Shown here piece by piece: positions 27,438-36,522 of a stretch of 64,000 bases of DNA (within the stretch, counting starts at the first letter, position 1; each line of letters opens with the position of its first letter). The DNA is from Xanthobacteraceae bacterium (GTDB lineage: Bacteria > Pseudomonadota > Alphaproteobacteria > Rhizobiales > Xanthobacteraceae): assembly GCA_031291475.1 (NCBI GenBank), contig JARLIY010000160.1:22305-86304 (forward strand), read 5' to 3'. The position numbers and the translations under genes were made by a program. A model generated the notes under the pieces. It was not told where the DNA came from. It searched no databases and worked only from the letters and a program-made list of their open reading frames with translations.

Positions 27438-28103
27438 CTAGTCTTCGTCGAACTCGTCTTCGACTTCGACCTCGACGCGCTGAGCGGTGCTGCCGGTGCT
27501 GCGCTGGAGGAATTGCGGCGTGTGCCGCGGCTCGCGTGCCTCGCGCGGTTCCCGTGGCTCGCGTATCGGGCGTTCGGCCGGATCTCGGCCGATCTTGTTC
27601 TGCAGTGAGATGATGTCGATGAATTCGTCGGCCTGACGGCGCAATTCGTCGGCTACCATCGGCGGCTGCGTGGAAATGGTGGATACGACGATGACGCGGA
27701 CGCCGCGCCTTTGCACCGCCTCGACCAGCGAGCGGAAGTCGCCGTCGCCGGAGAACAGCACGATCTGGTCGACGTGCGGGGCGATCTCCATGGCATCGAC
27801 CGCCAGCTCGATGTCCATGTTGCCCTTGACCTTGCGCCGCCCGGTCTGATCGACGAACTCCTTGGTCGCCTTGGTCACCACGGTGTAGCCGTTATAGTCG
27901 AGCCAATCGATCAGCGGACGGATCGACGAATATTCCTGATCCTCGATCACGGCGGTGTAGTAGAACGCCCGCACTAGATAACCGCGCGACTGGAATTCGC
28001 GCAGCAGGCGTTTGTAGTCGATATCGAAGCCGAGCGATTTCGCCGTGGCGTAGAGGTTCGCGCCGTCAATGAATAATGCAATCTTCTCGATCTGTGCCGA
28101 CAT
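27438..28103 (-). CDS. NYN (LabA/DUF88) domain protein
   Basis: 221 residues. IALFIDGANLYATAKSLGFD opens a PIN-like NYN fold with the first acidic residue; NMDIELAVDAME and VLFSGDGDFRSLVEAVQRRG supply the other conserved acids. The C-terminal 60 residues are an Arg/Glu/Pro repeat (REPREPREAREPR) and an acidic end, probably disordered. NYN proteins are predicted ribonucleases. Operon with the downstream uracil-DNA glycosylase. Confidence 0.9.
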   Translation of the reverse strand: MSAQIEKIALFIDGANLYATAKSLGFDIDYKRLLREFQSRGYLVRAFYYTAVIEDQEYSSIRPLIDWLDYNGYTVVTKATKEFVDQTGRRKVKGNMDIELAVDAMEIAPHVDQIVLFSGDGDFRSLVEAVQRRGVRVIVVSTISTQPPMVADELRRQADEFIDIISLQNKIGRDPAERPIREPREPREAREPRHTPQFLQRSTGSTAQRVEVEVEDEFDED

Positions 28104-28541
28104 GATGTCTCTCGATGTGTTTTCTGGTTATGAAACCGGATCAGCCGCAATAGACCCGACGTTTCCGGTATTCTTCAAAAACTGGTTTGTCGCCACCAGT
28201 GACAAAATAAGCAGCCACGATGGCAAAAACACGGTAGCCCAGCTTGCGACTGACGCGGTCGCACGGCAAGCACCGCGCGTGCCATATGGCGCGGCCGCCC
28301 TCACTGTGGCACGCCATCGCGGTAAATCGCAAATAGGGGATTGGTCCTGCCGCCGGCGAGTTCCCGCGATCTGCGGTAAAGCGGTCTTGGCAAAGCGGTT
28401 TTGCCGTAAGGCAAGATCGGTGATTTCACAGAACAATCCTGGAAAACGCCCTTGCACTTGCCCGCACGTGACGATAGGTAACGCCCGGCTGGAGCGAAAT
28501 CCGCCGCCGCACCCCGCCGGACCCGCGCAGGAGCACCGACT
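28104..28541. other. Intergenic region between NYN gene and rpoZ; possible small ORF
   Basis: 438 bases, AT-richer than its flanks in the first half. A minus-strand frame at 28141-28332 would encode 63 residues ending GYRVFAIVAAYFVTGGDKP and VFEEYRKRRVYCG, which looks like a small membrane-anchored protein, but the N-terminal half is not protein-like and no ribosome-binding site is clear. The rpoZ promoter should lie in the second half. Confidence 0.35.
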
Positions 28542-28955
28542 ATGGCCCGTGTTACCGTGGAAGATTGCATCGACAAGGTCGAAAACCGCTTCGATCTCGT
28601 TTTGCTGGCAAGTCACCGCGCCCGCATGATCTCCTCCGGCGGCCAGATCACGGTCGAGCGCGACAACGACAAGAACCCGGTGGTGGCGTTGCGCGAGATC
28701 GCCGAGCAGGGGGTGTCTCCCGAGGACCTCAAAGAGGAACTCGTTCATTCCCTGCAGAAATATGTCGAGGTCGACGAACCGGAAGCCGAAGGGGTGCCGC
28801 TGATCGGAGCGCCCGGCACCGGCGCCGATGTCGACGACACCGAGGTGACCACCGACCGCATGAGCGAGGAAGAGCTGCTCAAGGGCCTCGAGGGTCTTAC
28901 CCCGCCGGAGAGCCAGCCCGAGCCCGACACTGACGCCGGCGACGAAGAGGAATAG
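28542..28955 (+). CDS. rpoZ: DNA-directed RNA polymerase omega subunit
   Basis: 137 residues. [20 protein letters not shown] is the conserved omega N-terminus, followed by [14 protein letters not shown] and [11 protein letters not shown]. The acidic tail ([11 protein letters not shown]) is longer than in enterobacteria but common in Hyphomicrobiales. Omega stabilises RNA polymerase and takes part in ppGpp binding; its position just before the ppGpp synthetase gene is the usual arrangement. Confidence 0.97.
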   Translation: MARVTVEDCIDKVENRFDLVLLASHRARMISSGGQITVERDNDKNPVVALREIAEQGVSPEDLKEELVHSLQKYVEVDEPEAEGVPLIGAPGTGADVDDTEVTTDRMSEEELLKGLEGLTPPESQPEPDTDAGDEEE

Positions 28956-29134
28956 GGCTTTCTTCGTTCGCGGTTGCGGCCGCCGAGCCCGCGCCTGTTA
29001 ACGATAAGTTTGCGAACCGCCGCGACTTTAGTCGCCACGGCGGCCGCCCGTCGGTCGCCTTGTGGCGCCGGGCCCACGCCATGATATCCTTGTCATGAGC
29101 TTGCGCCGGTTGTCCGGCGAAGCCGAGGTCTTTC

Positions 29135-31465
29135 ATGGCGCGCTCGCCGATCGATCTGCCGCGGATGCAGAACCAGCCCCGGTCGCGGGTCGCGGTCGCG
29201 CGTGGCCCCAACCTCGTCCCGCAGGACGACGAGGGGCTGACCACAAAGCCGCGCAAGCCTCGATTGCTGCGGCAATTCGAGCTCATCGACCGCGTCAGGC
29301 AATATAACCCGGCGACCAACGAAGACCTGCTCAACCGCGCCTACGTCTATGCCATGCGGGCGCATGGCGAGCAGAAGCGGGCCTCCGGCGATCCCTATTT
29401 CTCCCACCCGTTGCAGGTCGCCGCGATCCTCACCGATCTCAAGCTCGACGACGCCACCATTGCCGCCGCGCTCCTGCACGACACCATCGAGGATACGGAC
29501 GCCACTCGCGCCGAGATCGACCGGCTGTTCGGCCGCGACATCGGCACTTTGGTCGAGGGCCTGACCAAGCTGAAAAAGCTCGATCTCGTCTCCAAGGAGG
29601 CCAAGCAAGCGGAAAACCTGCGCAAGCTTCTGCTCGCCATCGCCGCCGATGTGCGCGTCCTCCTGATCAAGCTCGCCGACCGGCTGCACAATATGCGAAC
29701 GCTGGAGCATCGGCCGCCGGAAGCGCGCCGGGTGACGGCGGAGGAGACGCTCGACATCTACGCTCCGCTTGCCGGCCGCATGGGCATGCAGGAGATGCGC
29801 GACGAGCTCGAGGACCTGTCCTTCCGCGAGCTTAATCCCGACGCTTACAAGGTCATCACCGAGCGGCTCGAGGCACTGGCTGCGCGCAGCAAAGGCTGGA
29901 TCACCGAGATCGAGCAGCAACTCGCCCGCAAGCTTGCCGACAGCGGCATCGCCGCCGAGGTCTCCGGCCGCCGCAAGCGCGCCTATTCCATCTGGCGCAA
30001 GATGGAAAGGAAGGCGGTCGGCTTCGAGCAGCTTTCGGACATCTTTGGCTTCCGTGTCGTGGTCGGCAGCGTGGCCGAGTGCTACCGTGCGCTTGGCATC
30101 GTCCACACCAGCTGGCCGGTCGTGCCCGGACGCTTCAAGGACTATATCTCCACGCCGAAGCAGAACGATTACCGCTCGATCCATTCCACCGTGATCGGGC
30201 CGGGCAAGCAGCGCGTCGAGCTGCAAATCCGCACGCGCGAGATGCAGCAGATCGCCGAATACGGCATCGCTGCGCATGCGCTCTACAAGGACGGCGTCGG
30301 CTCGCCGACGGAGATGCTCTCGCGCGAGTCGAACGCCTATGCATGGCTGCGCCGTACCATCGAGCTTCTGGCCGAAGGCTCCAACCCGGAAGAGTTCCTG
30401 GAGCACACCAAGCTCGAACTGTTCCACGACCAGGTGTTTTGCTTTACGCCGAAGGGCAAGCTCATCGCGTTGCCGCGCGGCGCCACGCCGATCGATTTTG
30501 CTTATGCCGTACACACCGACGTCGGCAATATGGCGGTCGGCGCGAAAATCAACGGCAAGATCGGCCCGTTGAGCGCGCCGCTGCAAAACGGCGACGAGGT
30601 GCAGATTCTGACTTCGAAGGCGCAGACCGCTCCGCCCGCGGCTTGGGAATCTATCGTCGTGACCGGCAAGGCGCGCGCTTCGATCCGCCGCGCCACCCGC
30701 GCCGCCGTTCGCAACCAATATTCTGGTCTTGGCCGGCGCATCGTCGAGCGGCTGTGCCAGCGCGCCAAATTCGCCTATTCGGACGACCAGCTTGAAGGCG
30801 CATTGCCGCGGCTTGCCCGCGTCTCGATCGAGGACGTGATGTCGGCCGTCGGGCGCGGCGAAATGAAAGCCGCCGACGTGGTGCGTGCCATGTATCCCGA
30901 TTACAAGGACGAGCGCGTCACCGCCCTCGCGCCCAAGGCGGAGAGCGGCTGGTTCGGGCTCAAGCGCGCCAAGGCGGTGAAGTTCAAGCTGCCGGAAAAA
31001 TCCGAGAATGGCGCCGCGATCCCGATCCGCGGCATCAACACCGATTTGCCGGTGCGTTTTGCGCCCAATGGCGGCGCGGTGCCGGGCGACCGCATCGTCG
31101 GCATCATGACGCCGGGCGAGGGCATCACGATCTATCCGATCCATTCACCGGCGCTGAAGGAATTCGAGGACGAGCCGGAGCGCTGGCTCGACGTGCGCTG
31201 GGACGTGGACGAGAAGACGCCGCAGCGGTTTCCCGCGCAGCTTGCCGTGCAGTCCGTGAACGAGCCGGGCTCGCTCGCCCAGATCGCGCAAGTAATCGCC
31301 GAGCATGACGGCAACATCGACAATATTCGCATGTCGCGGCAGTCGCCGGATTTCACCGAGCTGACCATCGATCTCGAAGTCTACAATCTCAAGCATCTGA
31401 CTTCGATCATCTCGCAATTGCGCGCGAAGAAGGTGATCGCCAACGCCGAGCGGGTTAACGGGTAG
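29135..31465 (+). CDS. rsh: Bifunctional (p)ppGpp synthetase/hydrolase
   Basis: 776 residues. The HD hydrolase domain shows DPYFSHPLQVAAIL and AALLHDTIEDT; the synthetase domain has SIWRKMERKAVGFEQL and PKQNDYRSIHSTV; a TGS domain (VFCFTPKGKLIALPRGATP) and a C-terminal ACT domain (VNEPGSLAQIAQVIAEHDGN) complete the Rel/SpoT layout. Intact HD and synthetase motifs indicate both activities, as in the single Rsh of alphaproteobacteria. ATG 29135 is used; a second ATG lies eight codons later. Confidence 0.96.
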   Translation: MARSPIDLPRMQNQPRSRVAVARGPNLVPQDDEGLTTKPRKPRLLRQFELIDRVRQYNPATNEDLLNRAYVYAMRAHGEQKRASGDPYFSHPLQVAAILTDLKLDDATIAAALLHDTIEDTDATRAEIDRLFGRDIGTLVEGLTKLKKLDLVSKEAKQAENLRKLLLAIAADVRVLLIKLADRLHNMRTLEHRPPEARRVTAEETLDIYAPLAGRMGMQEMRDELEDLSFRELNPDAYKVITERLEALAARSKGWITEIEQQLARKLADSGIAAEVSGRRKRAYSIWRKMERKAVGFEQLSDIFGFRVVVGSVAECYRALGIVHTSWPVVPGRFKDYISTPKQNDYRSIHSTVIGPGKQRVELQIRTREMQQIAEYGIAAHALYKDGVGSPTEMLSRESNAYAWLRRTIELLAEGSNPEEFLEHTKLELFHDQVFCFTPKGKLIALPRGATPIDFAYAVHTDVGNMAVGAKINGKIGPLSAPLQNGDEVQILTSKAQTAPPAAWESIVVTGKARASIRRATRAAVRNQYSGLGRRIVERLCQRAKFAYSDDQLEGALPRLARVSIEDVMSAVGRGEMKAADVVRAMYPDYKDERVTALAPKAESGWFGLKRAKAVKFKLPEKSENGAAIPIRGINTDLPVRFAPNGGAVPGDRIVGIMTPGEGITIYPIHSPALKEFEDEPERWLDVRWDVDEKTPQRFPAQLAVQSVNEPGSLAQIAQVIAEHDGNIDNIRMSRQSPDFTELTIDLEVYNLKHLTSIISQLRAKKVIANAERVNG

Positions 31466-31502
31466 AAACCAGCGGTGCTTGATCTTGACGATGACTTTCT
31501 TC

Positions 31503-31607
31503 CATCACCCTGAGCTGCGAGCAAAGCGAGCCTCGAAGGGCGGCGGCCGGGCACCTCGGCCGATTCATCCTTCGAGGGCCGCTTTGCGGCCACGTCAGGA
31601 TGACGGC
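31503..31607. repeat. Palindromic dispersed repeat
   Basis: Two arms with similar complementary sequence: CATCACCCTGAG plus GCGAGCCTCGAAGG at 31503-31539, and CCTTCGAGGGCCGC plus CGTCAGGATGACG around 31569-31605. The form matches palindromic intergenic repeats common in Bradyrhizobium and relatives (recalled, not searched). It sits between rsh and the VapB-like gene and may act as a terminator hairpin. Confidence 0.65.
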
Positions 31608-31633
31608 TATATTGAGTGCACAGGGGGAATTGC

Positions 31634-31834
31634 ATGACGACTGCGCGGATATTCACGGTACGAAACAGCCAAGCGGTCCGGTTGCCGGTTCGATTCCGTT
31701 TTCGCAGCCAAGACGTGGAAATTTTCCGGAACGGCGACGAGGTGATATTGCGCGAGAAACTTAACGGGGGAAGGCGATCGCGGCAGGGGCCGCAAAGGTG
31801 GCGCCCAAGTCGCACAAATTCCGGGCCGGCCTGA
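31634..31834 (+). pseudogene. Orphan VapB-like (AbrB-fold) antitoxin, C-terminus degraded
   Basis: 66 residues from ATG 31634 with GGGGGAA upstream. Residues 1-42 are a clear VapB swapped-hairpin domain (RIFTVRNSQAVRLPVRFRF; VEIFRNGDEVILREK). After that the sequence becomes an Arg/Pro-rich string without the usual toxin-binding helix. No PIN-domain vapC follows; pdxJ begins nine bases downstream. This is probably the remains of a toxin-antitoxin pair that lost its toxin, though a solitary DNA-binding protein cannot be excluded. Confidence 0.6.
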
Positions 31835-31843
31835 TTGTCTGAT

Positions 31844-32611
31844 ATGCCTGCCCCTCCCATCCGCCTTGGCGTCAACATCGATCACGTCGCCACCTTGCGT
31901 AACGCCCGCGGCGGCCGGCATCCCGATCCGGTCAAGGCCGCGGCGGTCGCCATCGCCGCCGGCGCCGACGGCATCACCGCGCATCTGCGCGAGGATCGCC
32001 GCCACATCCGCGACGACGACATCGCCCGGCTCAAGGCGAGCATCGAGAAACCGCTCAATCTGGAAATGGCGGCGACGCGGGAGATGGTGGAGATCGCCCG
32101 CAAGACGCGCCCGCACGCCGCCTGCCTCGTGCCGGAGCGGCGGGCCGAGCGCACCACCGAAGGCGGGCTGGATGCCGCGGGCGGCGGCGAGCCCCTGCGC
32201 GCGGCGGTCGCACAACTTGCCGAGGTCGGCATTCGCGTGTCGCTCTTCATTGCCGCCGAGCCGGTGCAAATCGAGGCTGCGGTCGCGATCGGCGCGCCGG
32301 TCATCGAGATTCATACCGGGGCCTGGTGCGAGGCGCTTGCTGCGGCCAACGCATCCGCCGCCGCGACCGAGTTCGCGCACATCACCCGCGGCGCAGCGCT
32401 GGCGGCGGGCGTCGGCCTCGAAGTCCATGCCGGGCACGGTCTCGATTTTGCCAGCGCTGAAAAAATCGCAACGCTATCCGAGGTCATCGAGCTTAATATC
32501 GGGCATTTCCTGGTCGGCGAGGCGATGTTTGAGGGGCTTGCCGGCGCGGTGCGCAAGATGCGCGCCGCCATGGATCGCGGCCGGGCGAAAATCGGCAGCG
32601 GTGCGCGATGA
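31844..32611 (+). CDS. pdxJ: Pyridoxine 5'-phosphate synthase
   Basis: 255 residues from ATG 31844. [18 protein letters not shown] is the signature N-terminus; [22 protein letters not shown] and [10 protein letters not shown] line the barrel active site. The enzyme joins 1-deoxy-xylulose 5-phosphate and 3-amino-2-oxopropyl phosphate in the DXP-dependent vitamin B6 route. The stop overlaps the acpS start (ATGA), the usual pdxJ-acpS coupling. Confidence 0.97.
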   Translation: MPAPPIRLGVNIDHVATLRNARGGRHPDPVKAAAVAIAAGADGITAHLREDRRHIRDDDIARLKASIEKPLNLEMAATREMVEIARKTRPHAACLVPERRAERTTEGGLDAAGGGEPLRAAVAQLAEVGIRVSLFIAAEPVQIEAAVAIGAPVIEIHTGAWCEALAAANASAAATEFAHITRGAALAAGVGLEVHAGHGLDFASAEKIATLSEVIELNIGHFLVGEAMFEGLAGAVRKMRAAMDRGRAKIGSGAR

Positions 32612-33015
32612 TTCTCGGCATCGGCTCCGACATCTGCGACGCCCGCCGCATCGCCAAAGTGATCGAACGCCATGGCGATCGCTTCATCGACCGCATCTTC
32701 ACGCCGACGGAGCAGGCCAAGGCCGACAAACGCCGAAACCGGGCCGAGACCTACGCCAAGCGCTTTGCCGCCAAGGAAGCCTGCGCCAAGGCACTGGGCA
32801 CGGGGCTGCGCGCCGGGGTGTGGTGGCGCGATATTGGCGTCGTCAATCTGCCGGGTGGGCGGCCGACTTTGGCGCTGACCGGCGGCGCCAAACGCCGCCT
32901 CGATGCCATCACACCCGCCGGCTACCAGGCCCGGATCGACCTCACCATGACCGACGAGGGGCCGATGGCGCAGGCTTTCGTCGTCATCTCGGCGACCGCG
33001 ATCCCCGGCCATTGA
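32608..33015 (+). CDS. acpS: Holo-[acyl-carrier-protein] synthase
   Basis: 135 residues. [14 protein letters not shown] holds the metal-binding Asp, and [15 protein letters not shown] is the conserved second motif with the metal Glu. AcpS transfers phosphopantetheine from CoA to acyl carrier protein. The start overlaps the pdxJ stop by four bases. The downstream gap to lepB is about 210 bases. Confidence 0.96.
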   Translation: MILGIGSDICDARRIAKVIERHGDRFIDRIFTPTEQAKADKRRNRAETYAKRFAAKEACAKALGTGLRAGVWWRDIGVVNLPGGRPTLALTGGAKRRLDAITPAGYQARIDLTMTDEGPMAQAFVVISATAIPGH

Positions 33016-33054
33016 TCCGGCGCGGCTGACCCATGGAAGTCGGGGATGCCGGGG

Positions 33055-33068
33055 TGACAAATTTGTCA
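33055..33068. promoter_or_regulatory. Perfect 14-bp palindrome upstream of lepB
   Basis: TGACAAATTTGTCA is exactly self-complementary and lies about 155 bases before the lepB start, in the only long gap of this gene group. The form fits a dimeric regulator site; no regulator can be named. Confidence 0.35.
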
Positions 33069-33224
33069 TCTGCGCGCCGCCCTTACGGTAAGCCTATGGC
33101 GCGCCTAGCGAATGCCGGTCGGGCGGGGTCCGCGGCGAAATCCCGCGTGTAATTGCGTGGGCTTGCCTCAGGGGCTACAAGGTCGCGGGGCGCGCGGGAA
33201 CAGGATAACGGAAACCATAGGCCG

Positions 33225-33977
33225 ATGAGCGTGCAGACCGGAACCAAACGGAAAGAGGGCGGATTCGCTGAAACCATTCGCGTGATCTTCCACGCCCTCG
33301 TCATCGCGCTGGTCATCCGCACTTTCCTGTTTCAGCCGTTCAATATCCCTTCCGGCTCGATGATCCCGACGCTGCTCGTCGGCGATTATCTGTTCGTGTC
33401 CAAATATTCCTACGGCTACACCCATTACTCGCTGCCATTTTCGCCGCCGGTTTTCTCCGGCCGCATTATCGGCCGGCCGGTCGATCGCGGCGACGTGGTG
33501 GTGTTCCGCCTGCCCAAGGACGACTCCACCGACTACATCAAACGCGTCATCGGATTGCCGGGCGACCGCATTCAGATGATCGACGGCGTGCTCAACATCA
33601 ACGGGGAGCCGGTCAAGCGCGAGCGCATGGAGGATTTTGTCACCGACGAAGATGGTGTCGTCCAGCGCGTCAAACGCTATCGCGAGACGCTGCCAAACGG
33701 CGTGATCTACACGACGCTCGATCTCACCGACAACGGCTTCTACGACAATACCCAGGTCTATGTCGTGCCGCCCGGCCATTATTTCATGATGGGCGACAAC
33801 CGCGACAATTCGACCGACAGCCGGGTGCTCAGCGCGGTCGGCTACGTGCCCTATGAGAACATCATCGGCAGGGCACAGATCATTTTCTTCTCGATCAGGG
33901 ACGGCGCGCACGCCTGGGAGGTGTGGCGCTGGCCGTGGACCGTGCGCTGGACGAGGTTGTTCACGCTGGTCAGATGA
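33225..33977 (+). CDS. lepB: Signal peptidase I
   Basis: 250 residues from ATG 33225. One membrane helix (IFHALVIALVIRTFLFQPF) leads into the catalytic Ser45 (IPSGSMIPTL); the general-base Lys106 is in YIKRVIGLPGD, and box E is MGDNRDNSTDSR. The enzyme removes signal peptides on the periplasmic side of the inner membrane. Its stop overlaps the rnc start by four bases. Confidence 0.96.
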   Translation: MSVQTGTKRKEGGFAETIRVIFHALVIALVIRTFLFQPFNIPSGSMIPTLLVGDYLFVSKYSYGYTHYSLPFSPPVFSGRIIGRPVDRGDVVVFRLPKDDSTDYIKRVIGLPGDRIQMIDGVLNINGEPVKRERMEDFVTDEDGVVQRVKRYRETLPNGVIYTTLDLTDNGFYDNTQVYVVPPGHYFMMGDNRDNSTDSRVLSAVGYVPYENIIGRAQIIFFSIRDGAHAWEVWRWPWTVRWTRLFTLVR

Positions 33978-34801
33978 GCGGCAGGGGCAAAAGCAAGTCA
34001 GTTCCCGCTCTACAAGAGCCGTATGTCGTTGAGGTCGCCCGCGCGCCGTCCGCGCCGGGCGCTGCCAGCGAGGGGCAGAAGGATCCTCGCCGCCGCCGTC
34101 GCCGCGGCGATGGCTCGCTCGAAGAACGCATCGGCTATCGCTTCACCGATCTAGCGTTGCTCGACAGCGCGCTGTCGCATATTTCCGCGCTCAAGGGTTC
34201 GCGCAATCGCGCCGGCAGCTATCAGCGGCTCGAATTCCTCGGCGACCATGTGCTCGGGCTGGTGATTTCCGACATGCTGTTCCGCGCCTTCCCCAAGGCC
34301 GATGAGGGCGAGCTTTCGCGCCGGCTCGCCGATCTGGTGCGCAAGGAAACCTGCGCCGAGATCGCGCGCACCATCGATCTTGGCGCCGCGATCCGGCTTG
34401 GCGCTTCGGAAGCCAATGCCGGCGGCCGCAAGCGTCCGGCGATCCTCGCGGACGTGTGCGAGGCGCTGATCGGGGCGGTTTATCTCGACGGCGGCTATGC
34501 CGCGGCCGAGGCGATGGTCGGCCTGCTGTGGGAGGCGCGCATGCGGACGACGGCGCAGCCTTTGCGCGATCCGAAGACCGTTTTGCAGGAATGGGCGCAG
34601 GCGCGCGGCCTGCCGACGCCGGCCTATCGCGAAGTGGCCCGCTCCGGTCCAGACCACGACCCGGAGTTTCGCGTCGCCGTGCAGTTGCCGCAGCTGGCTC
34701 CCGCCGAAGGCACCGGCCGCTCCAAGCGCACCGCCGAGCAGGCCGCCGCCGCAGCCATGATGGCCCGCGAAGGCGTCAAGCCCAACCGCCGCAATGGCTG
34801 A
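33974..34801 (+). CDS. rnc: Ribonuclease III
   Basis: 275 residues from ATG 33974, overlapping lepB. A basic, probably disordered extension of about 45 residues (DPRRRRRRGDG) precedes the catalytic domain, which has YQRLEFLGDHVLGLVISDM and ADVCEALIGAVYLDGG. The C-terminal half is a double-stranded RNA-binding domain. The enzyme processes rRNA precursors and structured mRNAs. The end overlaps era by eight bases. Confidence 0.96.
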   Translation: MSGRGKSKSVPALQEPYVVEVARAPSAPGAASEGQKDPRRRRRRGDGSLEERIGYRFTDLALLDSALSHISALKGSRNRAGSYQRLEFLGDHVLGLVISDMLFRAFPKADEGELSRRLADLVRKETCAEIARTIDLGAAIRLGASEANAGGRKRPAILADVCEALIGAVYLDGGYAAAEAMVGLLWEARMRTTAQPLRDPKTVLQEWAQARGLPTPAYREVARSGPDHDPEFRVAVQLPQLAPAEGTGRSKRTAEQAAAAAMMAREGVKPNRRNG

Positions 34802-35735
34802 GCCGGCCGAGCAAGCCGCCGGCCTTGCCGCGGTCGCCGCCGCCACGCGCTGCGGCTTCGTGGCGTTGATCGGGGCGCCGAATGTCGGCAAATCGACTTT
34901 GCTCAACGCGCTGGTCGGCGCAAAAATTTCGATCGTCACGCCCAAGGTGCAGACCACGCGCGCGCTCATCCGCGGCATCGCTATCGAAGGACCCGCGCAG
35001 CTCATCTTCGTCGATACGCCCGGGATTTTCGTGCCGCGCCGGCGGCTCGACCGCGCCATGGTGGGAACCGCCTGGGGCAGCACGCAGGACGCCGACGTGG
35101 TCGCCGTGCTGATCGATACGCACAAGGGCGTGAAGGACGACGAGGACGCGATCTTGCGCAAGCTTGCCGATATCCGCGCGCCCAAAGTTCTGGTGCTCAA
35201 CAAGGTTGATCTCGTGGAGAAACCGACGCTGCTCGCATTGGCGCAAGCGCTCAACGAGCGCGCGTCATTCGCCGCGACATTCATGATTTCGGCGCGCTCC
35301 GGCGACGGTGTCGGTGCGCTCAAGAGCTTTTTCGCCGCGAGTGTTCCGGAGGGTCCCTGGCTGTACCCGGAGGATCAGATTTCGGATGCGCCGCTCCGGT
35401 CGCTCGCCGCCGAGATCACCCGCGAGAAGCTTTATCTGCGGCTGCACCAGGAATTGCCCTACCAGTCGACGGTCGAGACCGAAGTGTGGAAAGAGCTCAA
35501 GGACGGAGCGGTGCGTATCGAGCAGACGATCTATGTGGAGCGCGAAAGCCAGCGCAAGATCGTGCTCGGCAAGGGCGGGGCGACCATCAAGGCGATCGGC
35601 TCTGCGGCGCGCGCCGACATTGCCGCCGCCATCGAACGTCCCGTCCACCTCTTCTTGTTCGTCAAGGTCCGCGAAGGCTGGGGGGACGACCCGGAGCGCT
35701 ATCGGGAGATGGGGCTGGAATTTCCCAAAGAGTAG
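34794..35735 (+). CDS. era: GTPase Era
   Basis: 313 residues. G1 is [11 protein letters not shown]3 is DTPG, G4 is NKVD, and a KH domain with [10 protein letters not shown] ends the protein. Era binds the 3' end of 16S rRNA during 30S assembly. The order rnc-era-recO is widely conserved. Confidence 0.97.
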   Translation: MAEPAEQAAGLAAVAAATRCGFVALIGAPNVGKSTLLNALVGAKISIVTPKVQTTRALIRGIAIEGPAQLIFVDTPGIFVPRRRLDRAMVGTAWGSTQDADVVAVLIDTHKGVKDDEDAILRKLADIRAPKVLVLNKVDLVEKPTLLALAQALNERASFAATFMISARSGDGVGALKSFFAASVPEGPWLYPEDQISDAPLRSLAAEITREKLYLRLHQELPYQSTVETEVWKELKDGAVRIEQTIYVERESQRKIVLGKGGATIKAIGSAARADIAAAIERPVHLFLFVKVREGWGDDPERYREMGLEFPKE

Positions 35736-35772
35736 CCCTGCGAATCCCCGCGAAGCGCGCTACATACATCCC

Positions 35773-36522
35773 ATGCAATGGACCGATGAAGGCATCGTGC
35801 TGGGCGTGCGCCGCCACGGCGAGACCAGCGTCATCCTCGAATTGATGACGCTCGAGCGCGGCCGCCATCTCGGCCTCGTTCGCGGTGGCGCCGGCACGCG
35901 GCTGCGGGGCGTGCTCCAGCCGGGGAATTCGCTGCGCGCCACCTGGCGGGCGCGGCTTGACGATCATCTGGGCAATTACGCGGTCGAGGGCATCAATTTG
36001 CGCGCCGCCGGATTTCTCAGCGCCGCCCACGCCGTGCACGGCGTCACCCATCTCGCGGCCTTGTGCCGGCTGCTTGCCGAACGCGAGCCGCATGCGGGCA
36101 TCCACGGTGCACTCGAAGCGATCCTCGATGCGCTCGACGACCCGACCGCGGTCGCGCCCATGATCGCCCGCTTCGAGCTTGCGTTCCTCGCTGAACTCGG
36201 TTTCGGCCTCGACCTTTCATCTTGCGCCGCGACCGGCGCCAAGGACGATCTGATCTACGTGTCGCCGCGTTCGGGCCGGGCGGTTTCGCGCGCGGGCGGC
36301 GAAGCGTACAAGGAAAAGCTCATGCGGTTGCCGGATTTCCTGCGCGCCGAAACCGGGCCTTTCTCGCCCGCCGATCTTGCCGATGCGTTCGCGCTGACCG
36401 GCTTCTTTCTTGAGCGTTACGCTTTCGCCCCGCGCGGTCTGGCCATGCCCGATGCGCGCGGGCGTTTCGTCGCCGCCGTTCTTGTCCGCAACGGCCAAGC
36501 GCGCTACCCCTCTTCGCCATGA
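35773..36522 (+). CDS. recO: DNA repair protein RecO
   Basis: 249 residues from ATG 35773. The N-terminal OB fold ([19 protein letters not shown]) and the helical region with [16 protein letters not shown] are typical. The zinc-finger cysteines of some RecO proteins are not conserved here. RecO loads RecA with RecR at SSB-covered gaps. Its end overlaps parC by four bases. Confidence 0.94.
   Translation: MQWTDEGIVLGVRRHGETSVILELMTLERGRHLGLVRGGAGTRLRGVLQPGNSLRATWRARLDDHLGNYAVEGINLRAAGFLSAAHAVHGVTHLAALCRLLAEREPHAGIHGALEAILDALDDPTAVAPMIARFELAFLAELGFGLDLSSCAATGAKDDLIYVSPRSGRAVSRAGGEAYKEKLMRLPDFLRAETGPFSPADLADAFALTGFFLERYAFAPRGLAMPDARGRFVAAVLVRNGQARYPSSP

Noticed and set aside
29017..29043. Hairpin CCGCCGCGAC...GTCGCCACGGCGG downstream of rpoZ as terminator
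   Set aside because: The stem has a bulge and no T-run follows; rsh may be transcribed through it.
29093..31144. Long open frame (683 codons) antisense to rsh
   Set aside because: Produced by high-GC codon use on the opposite strand; composition is His/Arg/Asp-rich without any domain, while rsh has all expected motifs.
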